A stretch of 64,000 nucleotides of DNA from Methylotenera sp. GTDB lineage: Bacteria; Pseudomonadota; Gammaproteobacteria; Burkholderiales; Methylophilaceae. Where the stretch lies: assembly GCF_029945705.1 (NCBI RefSeq), contig NZ_JAQSDC010000040.1, positions 1-64,000 of the forward strand. Direction: 5' to 3'. Position 1 is the first letter of the stretch, and each line of letters begins with the position of its first letter. This document shows positions 9,736 to 20,104 of the stretch, piece by piece. The notes under the pieces were generated by a model. It made no database searches. It was not told the DNA's origin and saw only the letters and a program-made list of their open reading frames with translations. Made by a program: the position numbers and the translations under genes.

Positions 9736-10629
9736 TTATAAAATATCGGCTGGTTTGCAGGCATCGCGTAATACATCATGATATTGCGCAGACAAATGCA
9801 CCATAGGCAAACGAATACCCATTTTAATTAAGCCCATCTGCGCTAACACCCATTTAACGGGCATTGGGTTAGCTTCAACAAATAGTTTTTGATGTAACTG
9901 AAACAACTTAGCATTAATTTCACGTGCTTTAATCGCATCACCCGCAACGGCTGCAACGCACATTTCGTGCATTAATTTTGGCGCTACGTTACCAGTCACA
10001 GTAATCACGCCTTTACCACCAAGCAGCATTAAAGACATTGCGGTCGCATCATCGCCACTTAATACAGCAAAGTCTTTTGGCGCACGTAAAATCAAATCTG
10101 TTCCACGCTCAATGCCGCCAGTAGCATCTTTAATACCGATGATATTTTTATGGGCAGCTAAACGTAGCGTAGTATCATTGGTCAGGTCACAACCCGTGCG
10201 ACCTGGTACGTTATACAAAATTTGTGGAATATCTACAGCATTGGCAATGGCCATAAAATGCTGATACAAACCTTCTTGTGTAGGCTTATTGTAATAAGGT
10301 GCGACTAGTAAACAAGCATCTACACCAAGGTCCTTGGCTTTCTGCGTGAGTTCAATGGCCTCTTTTGTTGAATTTGCGCCAGTTCCCGCAATGACTGGCA
10401 CTCGACCATTCACTTGGCTCACTGCCGTTTTTATCAACAAACAATGTTCATCAAAATCGACAGTAGGTGACTCACCTGTCGTGCCTACGATGACAATACC
10501 ATCGGACCCTTGATCAATATGATAATCAATCAGCGTATTCAATGAGGGTATATCTAAACGCCCATCGTCAAACATTGGCGTAACGATAGCAACTAGACTA
10601 CCTTGAGCGACAGAACTACCTTGCAGCAT
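9736..10629 (-). CDS. dapA: 4-hydroxy-tetrahydrodipicolinate synthase
   Basis: GSLVAIVTPM, GTTGESPTV, YNVPGRTGCD motifs. Confidence 0.97.
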   Translation of the reverse strand: MLQGSSVAQGSLVAIVTPMFDDGRLDIPSLNTLIDYHIDQGSDGIVIVGTTGESPTVDFDEHCLLIKTAVSQVNGRVPVIAGTGANSTKEAIELTQKAKDLGVDACLLVAPYYNKPTQEGLYQHFMAIANAVDIPQILYNVPGRTGCDLTNDTTLRLAAHKNIIGIKDATGGIERGTDLILRAPKDFAVLSGDDATAMSLMLLGGKGVITVTGNVAPKLMHEMCVAAVAGDAIKAREINAKLFQLHQKLFVEANPMPVKWVLAQMGLIKMGIRLPMVHLSAQYHDVLRDACKPADIL

Positions 10630-10931
10630 AGCAAACCTAAACTATTTGTAATTCAGCATTTTAACTTAAAAATTCAGTAAATAAACAGCTTCTATGTGCA
10701 AACTTATTTGCCTGCTAATTTGCTGATTGCTAATGAATATTCAATATCGTTATATCTGTATAATTATAGATACTTTGTTAAGTGCAAAACTTAGCGCTAG
10801 ATTAGGCGTCACAATGCTATCAGCACTATTTTTGAATAGTCTTTTAGGATTCGCGACCAAGCATAAACGCGGTATAATTCGCACTGAATTTTTACATACA
10901 TTTACTTAATCAGTATTGCCCAGAAGCGCAT

Positions 10932-11525
10932 ATGACTATTGATTTCCACCATTACATTATGATTTTAATTGGCACAGTGCTTGTAAACAACATTGTGCTG
11001 GTCAAAATCTTAGGGCTTTGCCCGTTTATGGGCGTTTCTAAGAAACTAGAAGCGTCCATTGGCATGGCGGGTGCGACCGCATTCGTATTGAGTATAGGCT
11101 CAATGACAAGCTGGGGCGTTAATCAGTATCTGCTTGAGCCGAATAACTTGCAGTACCTGCGCACGCTTTCGTTCATTGTCATTATTGCCAGCGTAGTGCA
11201 ATTGACAGAAATGATTATGGAAAAGAATTTCCCTCCGCTTTATCAAGGCTTAGGCATATTTTTACCTTTAATTACCACCAACTGCGCGGTGCTTGGCATT
11301 CCACTACTGAATGCTCAAGCCAGCCATAGCTTTCTCGAGTCTTTACTGTTTGGCATGGGTGGCGCAATTGGATTTTCACTTGTACTTATATTATTCGCCT
11401 CCATGCGTGAAAGACTAGAAGCGGCTGATGTACCAGTGGTTCTTCGAGGTTCCGCAATTGCCATGGTGACTGCTGCGCTGATGAGTTTAGCTTTTATGGG
11501 TTTTGCTGGCCTAGATAAATATTAG
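10932..11525 (+). CDS. rnfA: Rnf/Rsx electron transport complex subunit A
   Basis: Six-TM RnfA sequence, first gene of rnfABCDGE. Confidence 0.96.
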   Translation: MTIDFHHYIMILIGTVLVNNIVLVKILGLCPFMGVSKKLEASIGMAGATAFVLSIGSMTSWGVNQYLLEPNNLQYLRTLSFIVIIASVVQLTEMIMEKNFPPLYQGLGIFLPLITTNCAVLGIPLLNAQASHSFLESLLFGMGGAIGFSLVLILFASMRERLEAADVPVVLRGSAIAMVTAALMSLAFMGFAGLDKY

Positions 11526-11579
11526 ACCAAGCATTAAGCTAAATATCAGGTTAAATATTAAGTATTCAAGAACATCTAC

Positions 11580-12152
11580 ATGCTAATTTCACTTTACATT
11601 ATGCTTGGCCTTGCTTTGGTGCTAGGCACTTTATTAGGCATAGCCGCTTTACTCTTCAAGGTAGAGGGCGACCCGTTAGTAGCGCGTATCGACGCAATTT
11701 TGCCACAAACTCAATGCGGACAGTGCGGCTACCCTGGTTGCAAACCTTATGCAACAGCCATTGCCGCTGGCGAGGCGGACATTAACCAATGCCCACCTGG
11801 GGGTGATGCTGGTGCACACGCATTAGCCGATTTAATGGGTGTGGAATATAAGCCTATCAATGCAGCTAATGGCGTAGAAAAACCCAAAGCAGTGGCTTTT
11901 ATTGACGAGGCCACCTGTATTGGCTGCACTTTATGCATACAAGCTTGTCCAGTAGACGCGATTTTAGGTGCAGCTAAACACATGCACACTATCATTAGCT
12001 CTGAGTGTACGGGTTGCGAGCTGTGTTTAGCGCCCTGTCCCGTAGACTGCATTACCATGGTACCAGTCGCGGAGAATCCAGATAATTGGAAATGGAAATA
12101 TCCTGTAATACCCATTACAGCTGTGCCTTTTGAGGTTACGAATGCTAGCTAA
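11580..12152 (+). CDS. rnfB: Rnf/Rsx electron transport complex subunit B (ferredoxin-type)
   Basis: [15 protein letters not shown] and two 4Fe-4S CxxCxxCxxxC motifs. Confidence 0.96.
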   Translation: MLISLYIMLGLALVLGTLLGIAALLFKVEGDPLVARIDAILPQTQCGQCGYPGCKPYATAIAAGEADINQCPPGGDAGAHALADLMGVEYKPINAANGVEKPKAVAFIDEATCIGCTLCIQACPVDAILGAAKHMHTIISSECTGCELCLAPCPVDCITMVPVAENPDNWKWKYPVIPITAVPFEVTNAS

Positions 12153-12222
12153 TAATAAAAGTTAAACTTTAGACAAAATAAATAAAACCAAAAAATAAAT
12201 CCAAGATAAATAAAACTTAAGC

Positions 12223-14148
12223 ATGAATGCAATTATCAACTTTGCTAGCAATTTAATTCACGGCGTCTCTAGTAATAAAGATGTCTTTAAATTCAATGGT
12301 GGCGTACATCCGCATGATCACAAGGCGGAGTCAACCACGCTGCCTATCGCCCAGCTTGCTATGCCAGAAAAACTCATATTGCCATTGCGCCAACATGTTG
12401 GTCACATTCCTAAAATTTTAGTTCAAGTGGGCGACTTTGTACTAAAAGGTCAAATGCTTGCAGAGCCTGAGGGCGCATTGTCTGCCGCAATCCATGCGCC
12501 AACTTCTGGCACGATTACCGCCATTAGCGAGCAAGTTATTCCTCATCCATCTGGTCTGCCAGATATGTGCATCATGCTAGCACCAGATGGCAAAGATACT
12601 TGGGCGCAATTACAACCATTAGACTGGCGAAATACCGATAAAAAAGTGCTAGTAGATAGCCTACGTTCATCAGGCATTGTGGGCTTGGGTGGAGCAACGT
12701 TCCCTACACACATTAAATTGCGCACAAACGGCAAGTCTAACGTACATACCTTAGTGATCAATGCAGCCGAGTGCGAGCCTTATATCACTTGCGATGACAT
12801 GCTGATGCGCGAACGTGCAGAGCAAATTATCAAAGGCATAGAAATCGTACAATCTTTGCTAGGAGCAGAAAAATGTATGATTGGCATTGAGGATAATAAA
12901 CCTCAAGCCGCCAGTGCAATGTCAGTTGCTTGCGCCAATAAAGCGATGCAAGTAAAAGTCGTCCCTACACTTTATCCGAGTGGTGATGCGCGGCGCTTGA
13001 TTCATCTGCTACTTGATGTTGAAATTCCTAATGACAAACGCTCGACTGACGTTGGCATACAAGTATTTAACATTGCCACTTTGCTGGCGGTTTATCGTTA
13101 TTTTGAATTCGGCGAACCTTCCATCAACCGCATAGTGACGATGACTGGCAATGTTGTTAAGCCGCAAAATTTTGAAGTGTTGTTTGGCACGCCCCTGCAA
13201 TCGTTAATAGCCGCAGCTGGCGGTGCCAAAGTTGATACCACACATTACATCATGGGCGGCCCAATGATGGGCTTTGATTTACCTAACGAGCAAGTGCCGA
13301 TTACAAAAGCGGCAAACTGTATTATTGCTGCAGCACCCAATTTATTTGCAGCGCCGCCACCTGCCATGCCCTGCATACGTTGTGCGCGTTGCGCGGACGC
13401 TTGCCCAGTTAACTTACAACCGCAAGAGTTGTATTGGTTTTCAAAGGCAGATAATTTTGAAAAAGCGCGCGACTATAATTTATTTGATTGCATAGAGTGT
13501 GGTTGCTGCACTTATGTATGCCCAAGTGATATTCCATTAGTGCAATATTATCGCTATGCAAAAAGTGAAATTATCGCCTTGGATAAAGCCAAAGAAGCCG
13601 CTGACTTAGCACGCGAGCGCAATGATTTTAGATTAGCGCGAATTGAACGTGAAAAACTAGAACGCGCGCAAAAACATGCTGAGCGTGCGCAAGCTGGCAA
13701 GGCAGAAGCTAAATCGACTGAAACCTCATCAGCAGAAACTACGAAAGAGAAACCTTCAGAAAATCAGGAAGCTATGCCCAATACTGAAGCGAATACCACT
13801 GCAGCCACTGACAAACAAGCCGCCATTGCTGCAGCGATTGCTCGTGCTAAAGCGCAGAAATTAGCCTCGGCGAATGCAGCAGAATCGCCAAAAGAAAATG
13901 TTGCAGCTACTGAAACCACTAAAACGCCAGAGGCAGAAGCCGCAGAACTGAAAGCCAAACAGGACAAACAAGCACTTATCGCCGCCGCGATTGAACGCGC
14001 AAAAGCGCAAAAGTTAGCCGCGGCACAAGCAGGCGTAGCACCTAAAAATGTTGAAAACGTAAGTGCGGCTGTTCAGGCCGAAATTAATCAAACTGAGGCA
14101 ATACGCGAAAAAGTAAACTTGGCTACAGAAACTAAAAAGCCGGAATAA
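12223..14148 (+). CDS. rnfC: Rnf/Rsx electron transport complex subunit C with Ala/Lys-rich repeat tail
   Basis: GGATFPTHIKL, CIRCARCADACPVNLQP, CIECGCCTYVCPSDIPLV; repeats of DKQAxIAAAIxRAKAQKLA. Confidence 0.96.
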   Translation: MNAIINFASNLIHGVSSNKDVFKFNGGVHPHDHKAESTTLPIAQLAMPEKLILPLRQHVGHIPKILVQVGDFVLKGQMLAEPEGALSAAIHAPTSGTITAISEQVIPHPSGLPDMCIMLAPDGKDTWAQLQPLDWRNTDKKVLVDSLRSSGIVGLGGATFPTHIKLRTNGKSNVHTLVINAAECEPYITCDDMLMRERAEQIIKGIEIVQSLLGAEKCMIGIEDNKPQAASAMSVACANKAMQVKVVPTLYPSGDARRLIHLLLDVEIPNDKRSTDVGIQVFNIATLLAVYRYFEFGEPSINRIVTMTGNVVKPQNFEVLFGTPLQSLIAAAGGAKVDTTHYIMGGPMMGFDLPNEQVPITKAANCIIAAAPNLFAAPPPAMPCIRCARCADACPVNLQPQELYWFSKADNFEKARDYNLFDCIECGCCTYVCPSDIPLVQYYRYAKSEIIALDKAKEAADLARERNDFRLARIEREKLERAQKHAERAQAGKAEAKSTETSSAETTKEKPSENQEAMPNTEANTTAATDKQAAIAAAIARAKAQKLASANAAESPKENVAATETTKTPEAEAAELKAKQDKQALIAAAIERAKAQKLAAAQAGVAPKNVENVSAAVQAEINQTEAIREKVNLATETKKPE

Positions 14149-14177
14149 CAAAAAGCCAGAATGAATAGGAAAATCAT

Positions 14178-15197
14178 TTGAACCGCTCACCGTACATCAC
14201 CGACGCACCATCCGTCAGCATTATTATGCTCAAAGTGCTGCTGGCGTTGGTGCCGGGCATTATCGCTTACACATGGATTTATGGCGGCGGCATTTTAGTG
14301 TCTCTTACCATCGCGACTACAACGGCTTTAGTGGCAGAAGCCATGTTACTTAAAATCCGCCAGCGTCCAATTAAGCCTTATTTAATGGACATGAGTGCCG
14401 TAGTAACTGCATGGTTACTAGCTTTGGCATTGCCACCATTAGCGCCTTGGTGGTTAGTCGTTGTAGGGACATTTTTTGCCATTGTCATTGCTAAACAACT
14501 ATACGGTGGCTTAGGTTATAACCCGTTTAACCCTGCAATGGTCGGCTATGCGGTATTGTTGATTTCTTTTCCATTGATAATGACTAAGTGGCCAGCACCC
14601 TTATTATTGGCTGATCACCCGTTAAGTTTTATGGAACAATTAAACTTTATTTTTAGCCATGTGCTGCCAAATGATATTAAAGTAGATGCGATTACTTCCG
14701 CTACACCACTCGACTACCTAAAAACACAATTGATGCTTAAACATGAAGTGGCCAGCATTACAGAGGCGCCTATATTTGGACAGTTTGGCGCAAAAGGTGG
14801 CGAAGTCGTGACTGGCGCCTACTTACTTGGTGGTTTGTACTTAATCCAACAGCGCATTATTAGCTGGCATTTACCAACCGCATTTCTAGCAGCTTTAGCG
14901 ACAATCTCACTTGTGTTTTATGCCATCAGCCCTGCTCATTACGCTAACCCGCTATTTCACTTAATGAGCGGCGCATCAATGTTGTGTGCATTTTTTATTA
15001 TTACCGATCCAGTCAGTGGGCCAACCACACCCCGCGGCAAACTTTACTTTGCGGCAGGTGTTGGCATACTCACTTATTTAATACGTGTATATGGTGGCTA
15101 CCCAGATGGCGTGGCATTTGCGGTGTTATTAATGAATATGTGTGTGCCATTGATTGATGCTCATACACAACCTCGCGTCTTTGGTCATAAAAAATAG
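14178..15197 (+). CDS. rnfD: Rnf/Rsx electron transport complex subunit D
   Basis: RnfD family; ITSATPLDYLK flavinylation motif; TTG start. Confidence 0.95.
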   Translation: MNRSPYITDAPSVSIIMLKVLLALVPGIIAYTWIYGGGILVSLTIATTTALVAEAMLLKIRQRPIKPYLMDMSAVVTAWLLALALPPLAPWWLVVVGTFFAIVIAKQLYGGLGYNPFNPAMVGYAVLLISFPLIMTKWPAPLLLADHPLSFMEQLNFIFSHVLPNDIKVDAITSATPLDYLKTQLMLKHEVASITEAPIFGQFGAKGGEVVTGAYLLGGLYLIQQRIISWHLPTAFLAALATISLVFYAISPAHYANPLFHLMSGASMLCAFFIITDPVSGPTTPRGKLYFAAGVGILTYLIRVYGGYPDGVAFAVLLMNMCVPLIDAHTQPRVFGHKK

Positions 15198-15214
15198 TCT
15201 GGGCATAAAACAGT

Positions 15215-15862
15215 ATGCAAGAAACCATATTTAAACATGCAGTAAAAACGGCCATCACGCTGGTAGCCTTTGCTTTTGTTGGTACGGCAATGCTTGCTTA
15301 CGTATTCGACATTACGCGTGCGCCTATCGAAGCTAGCGAAAAAGAAGCGCGCTTGGCACTGTTCAAACAAATATTGCCTGAAAGCACCTACGATAACGAT
15401 TTGTTAAAAGATAGTGTTGAAATTGCACCGAATGAACAACTGGGCAATCACCAACCCACAGTTGCCAACATCGCAAAACTCAACAACAAAACTGCGGGTG
15501 TAATACTAGAAGCCATTGCACATGATGGTTACAGCGGCGACATTAAATTACTGATTGCGATTCGTGCAGATGGCTCAATCAGTGGCGTCCGCGTACTCAC
15601 GCATAAAGAAACCCCTGGACTAGGCGATTATATTGATATTGCACGTGGTAACTGGATAAAACTATTCAATGATGAATCTGTCAATAAAACACCAACTGAG
15701 CAATGGCATGTAAAAAAAGATGGTGGTAAATTTGATTATATGGTCGGCGCAACCATCACACCGCGCGCAGTTGTGAAAGCTGTTTATAAAGCGTTGCAAT
15801 TTTATGATGTGAATAAAACAACACTTTTTGCAGTTGCTGCAATTGAGTCAAAAAATCAATAG
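15215..15862 (+). CDS. rnfG: Rnf/Rsx electron transport complex subunit G
   Basis: FMN-binding domain with VGATITPRAV flavinylation motif. Confidence 0.95.
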   Translation: MQETIFKHAVKTAITLVAFAFVGTAMLAYVFDITRAPIEASEKEARLALFKQILPESTYDNDLLKDSVEIAPNEQLGNHQPTVANIAKLNNKTAGVILEAIAHDGYSGDIKLLIAIRADGSISGVRVLTHKETPGLGDYIDIARGNWIKLFNDESVNKTPTEQWHVKKDGGKFDYMVGATITPRAVVKAVYKALQFYDVNKTTLFAVAAIESKNQ

Positions 15863-15871
15863 GAATTAGCC

Positions 15872-16552
15872 ATGAGCAACCTTTATAAAGAAATTAGCAT
15901 CAATGGTCTGTGGAAACAAAATCCTGGCGTAGTTCAGTTGCTGGGCTTGTGCCCAACCTTAGCCGTAACTACTAGCGCAGTGAATGGATTAAGTTTAGGC
16001 TTTGCCACCGCATTAGTCATGGCCGCTGCCAACGGCTCTGTTTCACCAGTGCGTAGATTTGTACCTAACGAAATCCGCGTGCCTGTTTTTATTTTGGTCA
16101 TTGCGGCACTCGTAACAGTGATTGACTTATCGATCAACGGCTTCGCTCACTCATTGCACAAAGTATTAGGCATCTTTATTCCACTCATTGTGGTGAACTG
16201 TATTGTACTGGCACGTGTAGAGTCATTTGCCGCGAAGAATGCACCTGTACCATCGATGTTGGATGGTTTTATGATGGGCTTGGGCTTAACGTTGGTGCTA
16301 GGTTTGCTAGGTGCTATGCGTGAGCTTATAGGTAAAGGCACGGTATTATCAGGCTTAGATTTAGTATTTAGCAACATGCCTAAACAGCTTTACATCATTC
16401 CTGACTATCATGGCTTCTTATTAGCCGTATTACCACCTGGCGCATTTTTAGGTTTAGGTACACTCATCGCGGTGCGTAATTGGATAGAAATTAGAAAAAC
16501 CGCTAAAATTAATACGCCTGCGCCTAATCTCAAACCAGCACTTAGTCATTAA
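15872..16552 (+). CDS. rnfE: Rnf/Rsx electron transport complex subunit E
   Basis: RnfE multi-TM sequence LLGLCPTLAVTTSAVNGL. Confidence 0.95.
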   Translation: MSNLYKEISINGLWKQNPGVVQLLGLCPTLAVTTSAVNGLSLGFATALVMAAANGSVSPVRRFVPNEIRVPVFILVIAALVTVIDLSINGFAHSLHKVLGIFIPLIVVNCIVLARVESFAAKNAPVPSMLDGFMMGLGLTLVLGLLGAMRELIGKGTVLSGLDLVFSNMPKQLYIIPDYHGFLLAVLPPGAFLGLGTLIAVRNWIEIRKTAKINTPAPNLKPALSH

Positions 16553-16557
16553 TATTC

Positions 16558-17217
16558 ATGAATGAGCAAAAACGCTTTGAAATCTTTAAGCGCTTAAGCG
16601 TAGCTATCCCGAATCCATCGACAGAGCTCAAGCATAGCAGTACGTTTGAGCTATTAATTGCGGTGATTTTATCCGCTCAGGCGACTGATAAGGGTGTGAA
16701 CCTTGCCACCGATAAACTATTTGCTATCGCCAATACACCAGAAAGCATTCTGGCCTTAGGTGTAGATGGTTTAGAGTTTTACATTAAAACGATAGGCTTA
16801 TATCACGCAAAGGCAAAGAACGTGCTTGCCACCTGCCAAATGCTGATTACACAGCATGATTCGCAAGTACCTAATAATCGAAAAAGCTTAGAGGCTTTAC
16901 CTGGTGTTGGTCGCAAAACTGCCAACGTGATTTTAAACACTGCGTTTGGTGAACCCACGATTGCAGTAGATACGCATTTATTCAGACTAGGCAATCGCAT
17001 TAAACTGGCAACAGGCAAAACTGTTTTAGAAGTTGAAATGAAGTATCTAAAAACGATACCCAAAGAATTTATGCAAGATGCGCATCATTTACTCATCTTG
17101 CATGGGCGTTATGTTTGCACCGCGCGTAAACCAAAATGTGCCGAATGTTGTATTCAAGACTTATGCGAGTACGGCGCAAAAGAATACGCTACTTATCCAA
17201 CTTCAAGTCAGTCATGA
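16558..17217 (+). CDS. nth: Endonuclease III
   Basis: HhH LPGVGRKTANVILN, C-terminal 4Fe-4S CxxxxxxCxxCxxxxxC. Confidence 0.96.
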   Translation: MNEQKRFEIFKRLSVAIPNPSTELKHSSTFELLIAVILSAQATDKGVNLATDKLFAIANTPESILALGVDGLEFYIKTIGLYHAKAKNVLATCQMLITQHDSQVPNNRKSLEALPGVGRKTANVILNTAFGEPTIAVDTHLFRLGNRIKLATGKTVLEVEMKYLKTIPKEFMQDAHHLLILHGRYVCTARKPKCAECCIQDLCEYGAKEYATYPTSSQS

Positions 17218-18305
17218 AAGTCGCGACCGCCCTAGTACTCGGCAATAAAGCCAGCCCTGCCTTGGTGGCTGAAGCCGTATCTATCGCCATGTTAAAGGCG
17301 GACATTACCGTTGCATCAAGTGTGTTACTACTCCTTACCTCCGAATTTGCAGATGACCCGCAACCCGCGATTACTGCCGCAGCAAAAGCCGCAAACTGCA
17401 CACAAGTGTTTGGCTGCTCAGCGACGGGTATATTTACAGAGGAAGACTGGGTTTTAGATTCTCCCGCTGCCGCTGTGATGGTGTTTGAGGGCGATGTGAG
17501 TATACAAACTGCAAAGCATCATCAGCCTGAACAAGTGCTACTCACCATTAGCGCCCCCAATGCGATTAATAGTACTTGGCTGAATGACGGCAATGCTCGT
17601 TACGGTGGTATATCTGGTGATGTTGTGGGCCAAGGACCCTTCTCGGTCTGGCAAAATGCTAAAGGTGGAAATAAAGGAAAAGTAGATGCATACATTTCTG
17701 GCGTGAAGTTGGCAACCAAAGCGTCCCATGGCTTTAAAATGCTCACCAAACCCAAACAAATTCAACAAACCAATGACTTTGACATTACGCAATTAGACAA
17801 TAAACCACCGTTAACTACCTTACAAAAGGCTTGGAAGACGCATGGCAAGATTAATGCCCCAGCCCCGCTACACTTAATGATGGCCATCTATTCCGATAGT
17901 GCGGAAGCGATTAACCAGGGCGAATTTAATCAAACCAACTTAATCAGTATTGATGAAAATACCGGCAGCATTACCTTAGCGCAGCCACTTAGAGTGGGAC
18001 AGTTTTTAAGTTGGGGCTTACGCGACCAAGTTGTTGCTGAAGCAGATTTGGTATTAACAACGCAACAATTAACTGATGAGCTAGGCGCGACGCCAGCATT
18101 TGGGCTATTGTTCTCTTGTTTAGGTCGCGGACCCTTTTATGACGGCATTGATCATGATTTAAAAGTCATTGCCCAACAACTACCCAATATGCCATTGTTA
18201 GGGTTTTATGGAAACGGTGAGATTTCGAATATTGCAGGTAAAAACCAGCTGCTGCCTTACTCGGCTGTACTCAGTTTATTTGCAGAAGACAGTGACTTAA
18301 TTTAA
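17214..18305 (+). CDS. FIST domain (FIST_N/FIST_C) sensory protein
   Basis: FIST-type architecture; start chosen at ATG 17214 (ATGA overlap with nth) rather than the longer ORF. Confidence 0.85.
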   Translation: MKVATALVLGNKASPALVAEAVSIAMLKADITVASSVLLLLTSEFADDPQPAITAAAKAANCTQVFGCSATGIFTEEDWVLDSPAAAVMVFEGDVSIQTAKHHQPEQVLLTISAPNAINSTWLNDGNARYGGISGDVVGQGPFSVWQNAKGGNKGKVDAYISGVKLATKASHGFKMLTKPKQIQQTNDFDITQLDNKPPLTTLQKAWKTHGKINAPAPLHLMMAIYSDSAEAINQGEFNQTNLISIDENTGSITLAQPLRVGQFLSWGLRDQVVAEADLVLTTQQLTDELGATPAFGLLFSCLGRGPFYDGIDHDLKVIAQQLPNMPLLGFYGNGEISNIAGKNQLLPYSAVLSLFAEDSDLI

Positions 18306-18371
18306 GAGTCTATCCATTTAAAATACAATCTATTTAAAAACAGCCTATTTCAAAGTCCTATTTATAATTTT

Positions 18372-18815
18372 ATGAGTTTATACAATCCTACTCGCGATCA
18401 AGCCCGTCAATTTTTGTTTGATGCTTGGTCTAAATTCAAACAGCAATTAAGTCTGACTGATTTAGAGAAAATAGCGGTAGAAGTCATACAAATGCATCCT
18501 GAATATCATGTGATATTGGATTCGCCAGAGCGTTTTATGCACCAACAGTATTTTCCTGAAATGGGCGAAACTAATCCATTCCTGCATATCACCCTGCATT
18601 TATCAGTGATAGAGCAAATCAGCATTAACCAGCCAATTGGCATCGCGCAGATTTATGATAAATTACGCCTGCAGCACAACGATACGCATCTTGCGTATCA
18701 CGATTTAATCGATTGCCTAGCAGAAACCATCTGGCAATCGCAGCGTAATAGTCAAGCTTTAGATTCTGAACATTATTTGAACTTACTAAAACAAAGGTCA
18801 GGACTAATGACATGA
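18372..18815 (+). CDS. DUF1841 family protein
   Basis: Sequence YNPTRDQARQFLFDAW...HPEYH characteristic of the family. Confidence 0.8.
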   Translation: MSLYNPTRDQARQFLFDAWSKFKQQLSLTDLEKIAVEVIQMHPEYHVILDSPERFMHQQYFPEMGETNPFLHITLHLSVIEQISINQPIGIAQIYDKLRLQHNDTHLAYHDLIDCLAETIWQSQRNSQALDSEHYLNLLKQRSGLMT

Positions 18816-19384
18816 TTGAAAATCGAATGAATAAAAATGTCAATGACTGGCTAAATGACCATGGCGACTATCTATATCGCTTTGCCTTAGCAAGGCTACG
18901 TGATCCTCATCAGGCTGAAGACGCTGTACAGGAAACCATGCTGGCCGCGATTAAGAGTGATAGCTTTGAAGGCAACTCTTCTGCCAGAACTTGGTTAACT
19001 GGCATACTCAAACACAAAATTATCGATTTGCAACGTAAAAAAATTCGTGAACAACCGCTTTCTGATCTAATAGATTTAGATGCATCAGACAGCAGTATGG
19101 ATGACTTTTTTGATAAGAGCGGTCATTGGCTGGATAAACCACAAACACTGGACATGCCAGAAAACGCACTTGAACAAAAACAATTTCTTAGTATTCTAAG
19201 TGGCTGTATGGACAAGCTGCCAGCTAAATTAGCGGCTATTTTCATGATGCGGGATGTCCATGAAGTTGATAATGAAAATATTTGTAAGGAACTTGATATT
19301 ACCGCGACCAATGCTTGGGTGATGTTGTATAGAGCTCGAATGGGATTAAGAAAATGTCTGGAAATAAACTGGATTACAGGTTAG
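18812..19384 (+). CDS. ECF-type RNA polymerase sigma-70 factor
   Basis: Region 2 (YLYRFALARLRDPHQAEDAVQETMLAAI) and region 4 (LPAKLAAIFMMRDVHEV...ATNAWVMLYRARMGLRKCL). Confidence 0.93.
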   Translation: MIENRMNKNVNDWLNDHGDYLYRFALARLRDPHQAEDAVQETMLAAIKSDSFEGNSSARTWLTGILKHKIIDLQRKKIREQPLSDLIDLDASDSSMDDFFDKSGHWLDKPQTLDMPENALEQKQFLSILSGCMDKLPAKLAAIFMMRDVHEVDNENICKELDITATNAWVMLYRARMGLRKCLEINWITG

Positions 19385-19388
19385 TAAT

Positions 19389-19664
19389 ATGGAAACTCAT
19401 AAAATGAAATTAATGCTTACGTGTAAACAAGCCAGCCAGATTATCTCGCAGTCATTAGATAATCCTTTGTCACGGTCTGACCGCATGAAATTAAAGTTTC
19501 ATTTGTTTATTTGTAATGCTTGCACACGTTTCAATCAGCAATTACATTTAATTAAAACTGTAGTTCAGCGCATGAAACATGACACTGAAAATGACGACAC
19601 TATACAACTTACTGTAGACGCGAAAGCCAGAATTAGTCAGGCAATTGATTCTAATCATCATTAA
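19389..19664 (+). CDS. Small soluble zinc-finger anti-sigma factor-like protein
   Basis: MLTCKQASQIISQSLD...HLFICNAC (HxxxCxxC) directly after ECF sigma; no TM segment visible. Confidence 0.8.
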   Translation: METHKMKLMLTCKQASQIISQSLDNPLSRSDRMKLKFHLFICNACTRFNQQLHLIKTVVQRMKHDTENDDTIQLTVDAKARISQAIDSNHH

Positions 19665-19709
19665 ACGCATATTTTAAGTTTTATCATTTAATTTTTTAAA
19701 GGATTTATC

Positions 19710-20090
19710 ATGAACAACACGCAAAAAACTATCGCTCTTGCTCTTAGCGGCGCATTCGCTTTATCAATCGCAACGACTTCAATGGCTGCAGCGCAAAATC
19801 CATTTGCGGCAAAATCATTATCATCTGGCTATCAAGTGGCTGATGCCGATACCAAAATGAAAGATGGCAAATGCAGCACTGGCAAATGTGGTGCAAACAA
19901 AAAAGCTGCGATGAAAAAAGCAGAAGCTGAAAAAACAAAAGAAGGCTCATGCAGCGCTGAGAAGATGAAGGACGGTTCTTGTAGTGCAGAAATGAAAGCT
20001 TCTGCAGAAAAAGCGCATGAAGGCTCTTGCAGTGCCGAAAAAATGAAAGATGGTAATTGCAGTGCTGAGATGAAAAACAAAGCAAAATAA
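19710..20090 (+). CDS. HvfA/bufferin-like RiPP precursor: signal peptide plus Cys-repeat core
   Basis: Sec signal (ALALSGAFALSIATTSMAAA); six core Cys in [DE]G[KSN]CS/GKCG contexts; followed by DUF692 and DUF2063 genes. Confidence 0.85.
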   Translation: MNNTQKTIALALSGAFALSIATTSMAAAQNPFAAKSLSSGYQVADADTKMKDGKCSTGKCGANKKAAMKKAEAEKTKEGSCSAEKMKDGSCSAEMKASAEKAHEGSCSAEKMKDGNCSAEMKNKAK

Positions 20091-20104
20091 TATTGATGTG
20101 TTAT

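Noticed and set aside
10727-10909. 60-aa ORF upstream of rnfA as a leader peptide
   Set aside because: No RBS, no obvious attenuator or regulatory structure, unremarkable composition
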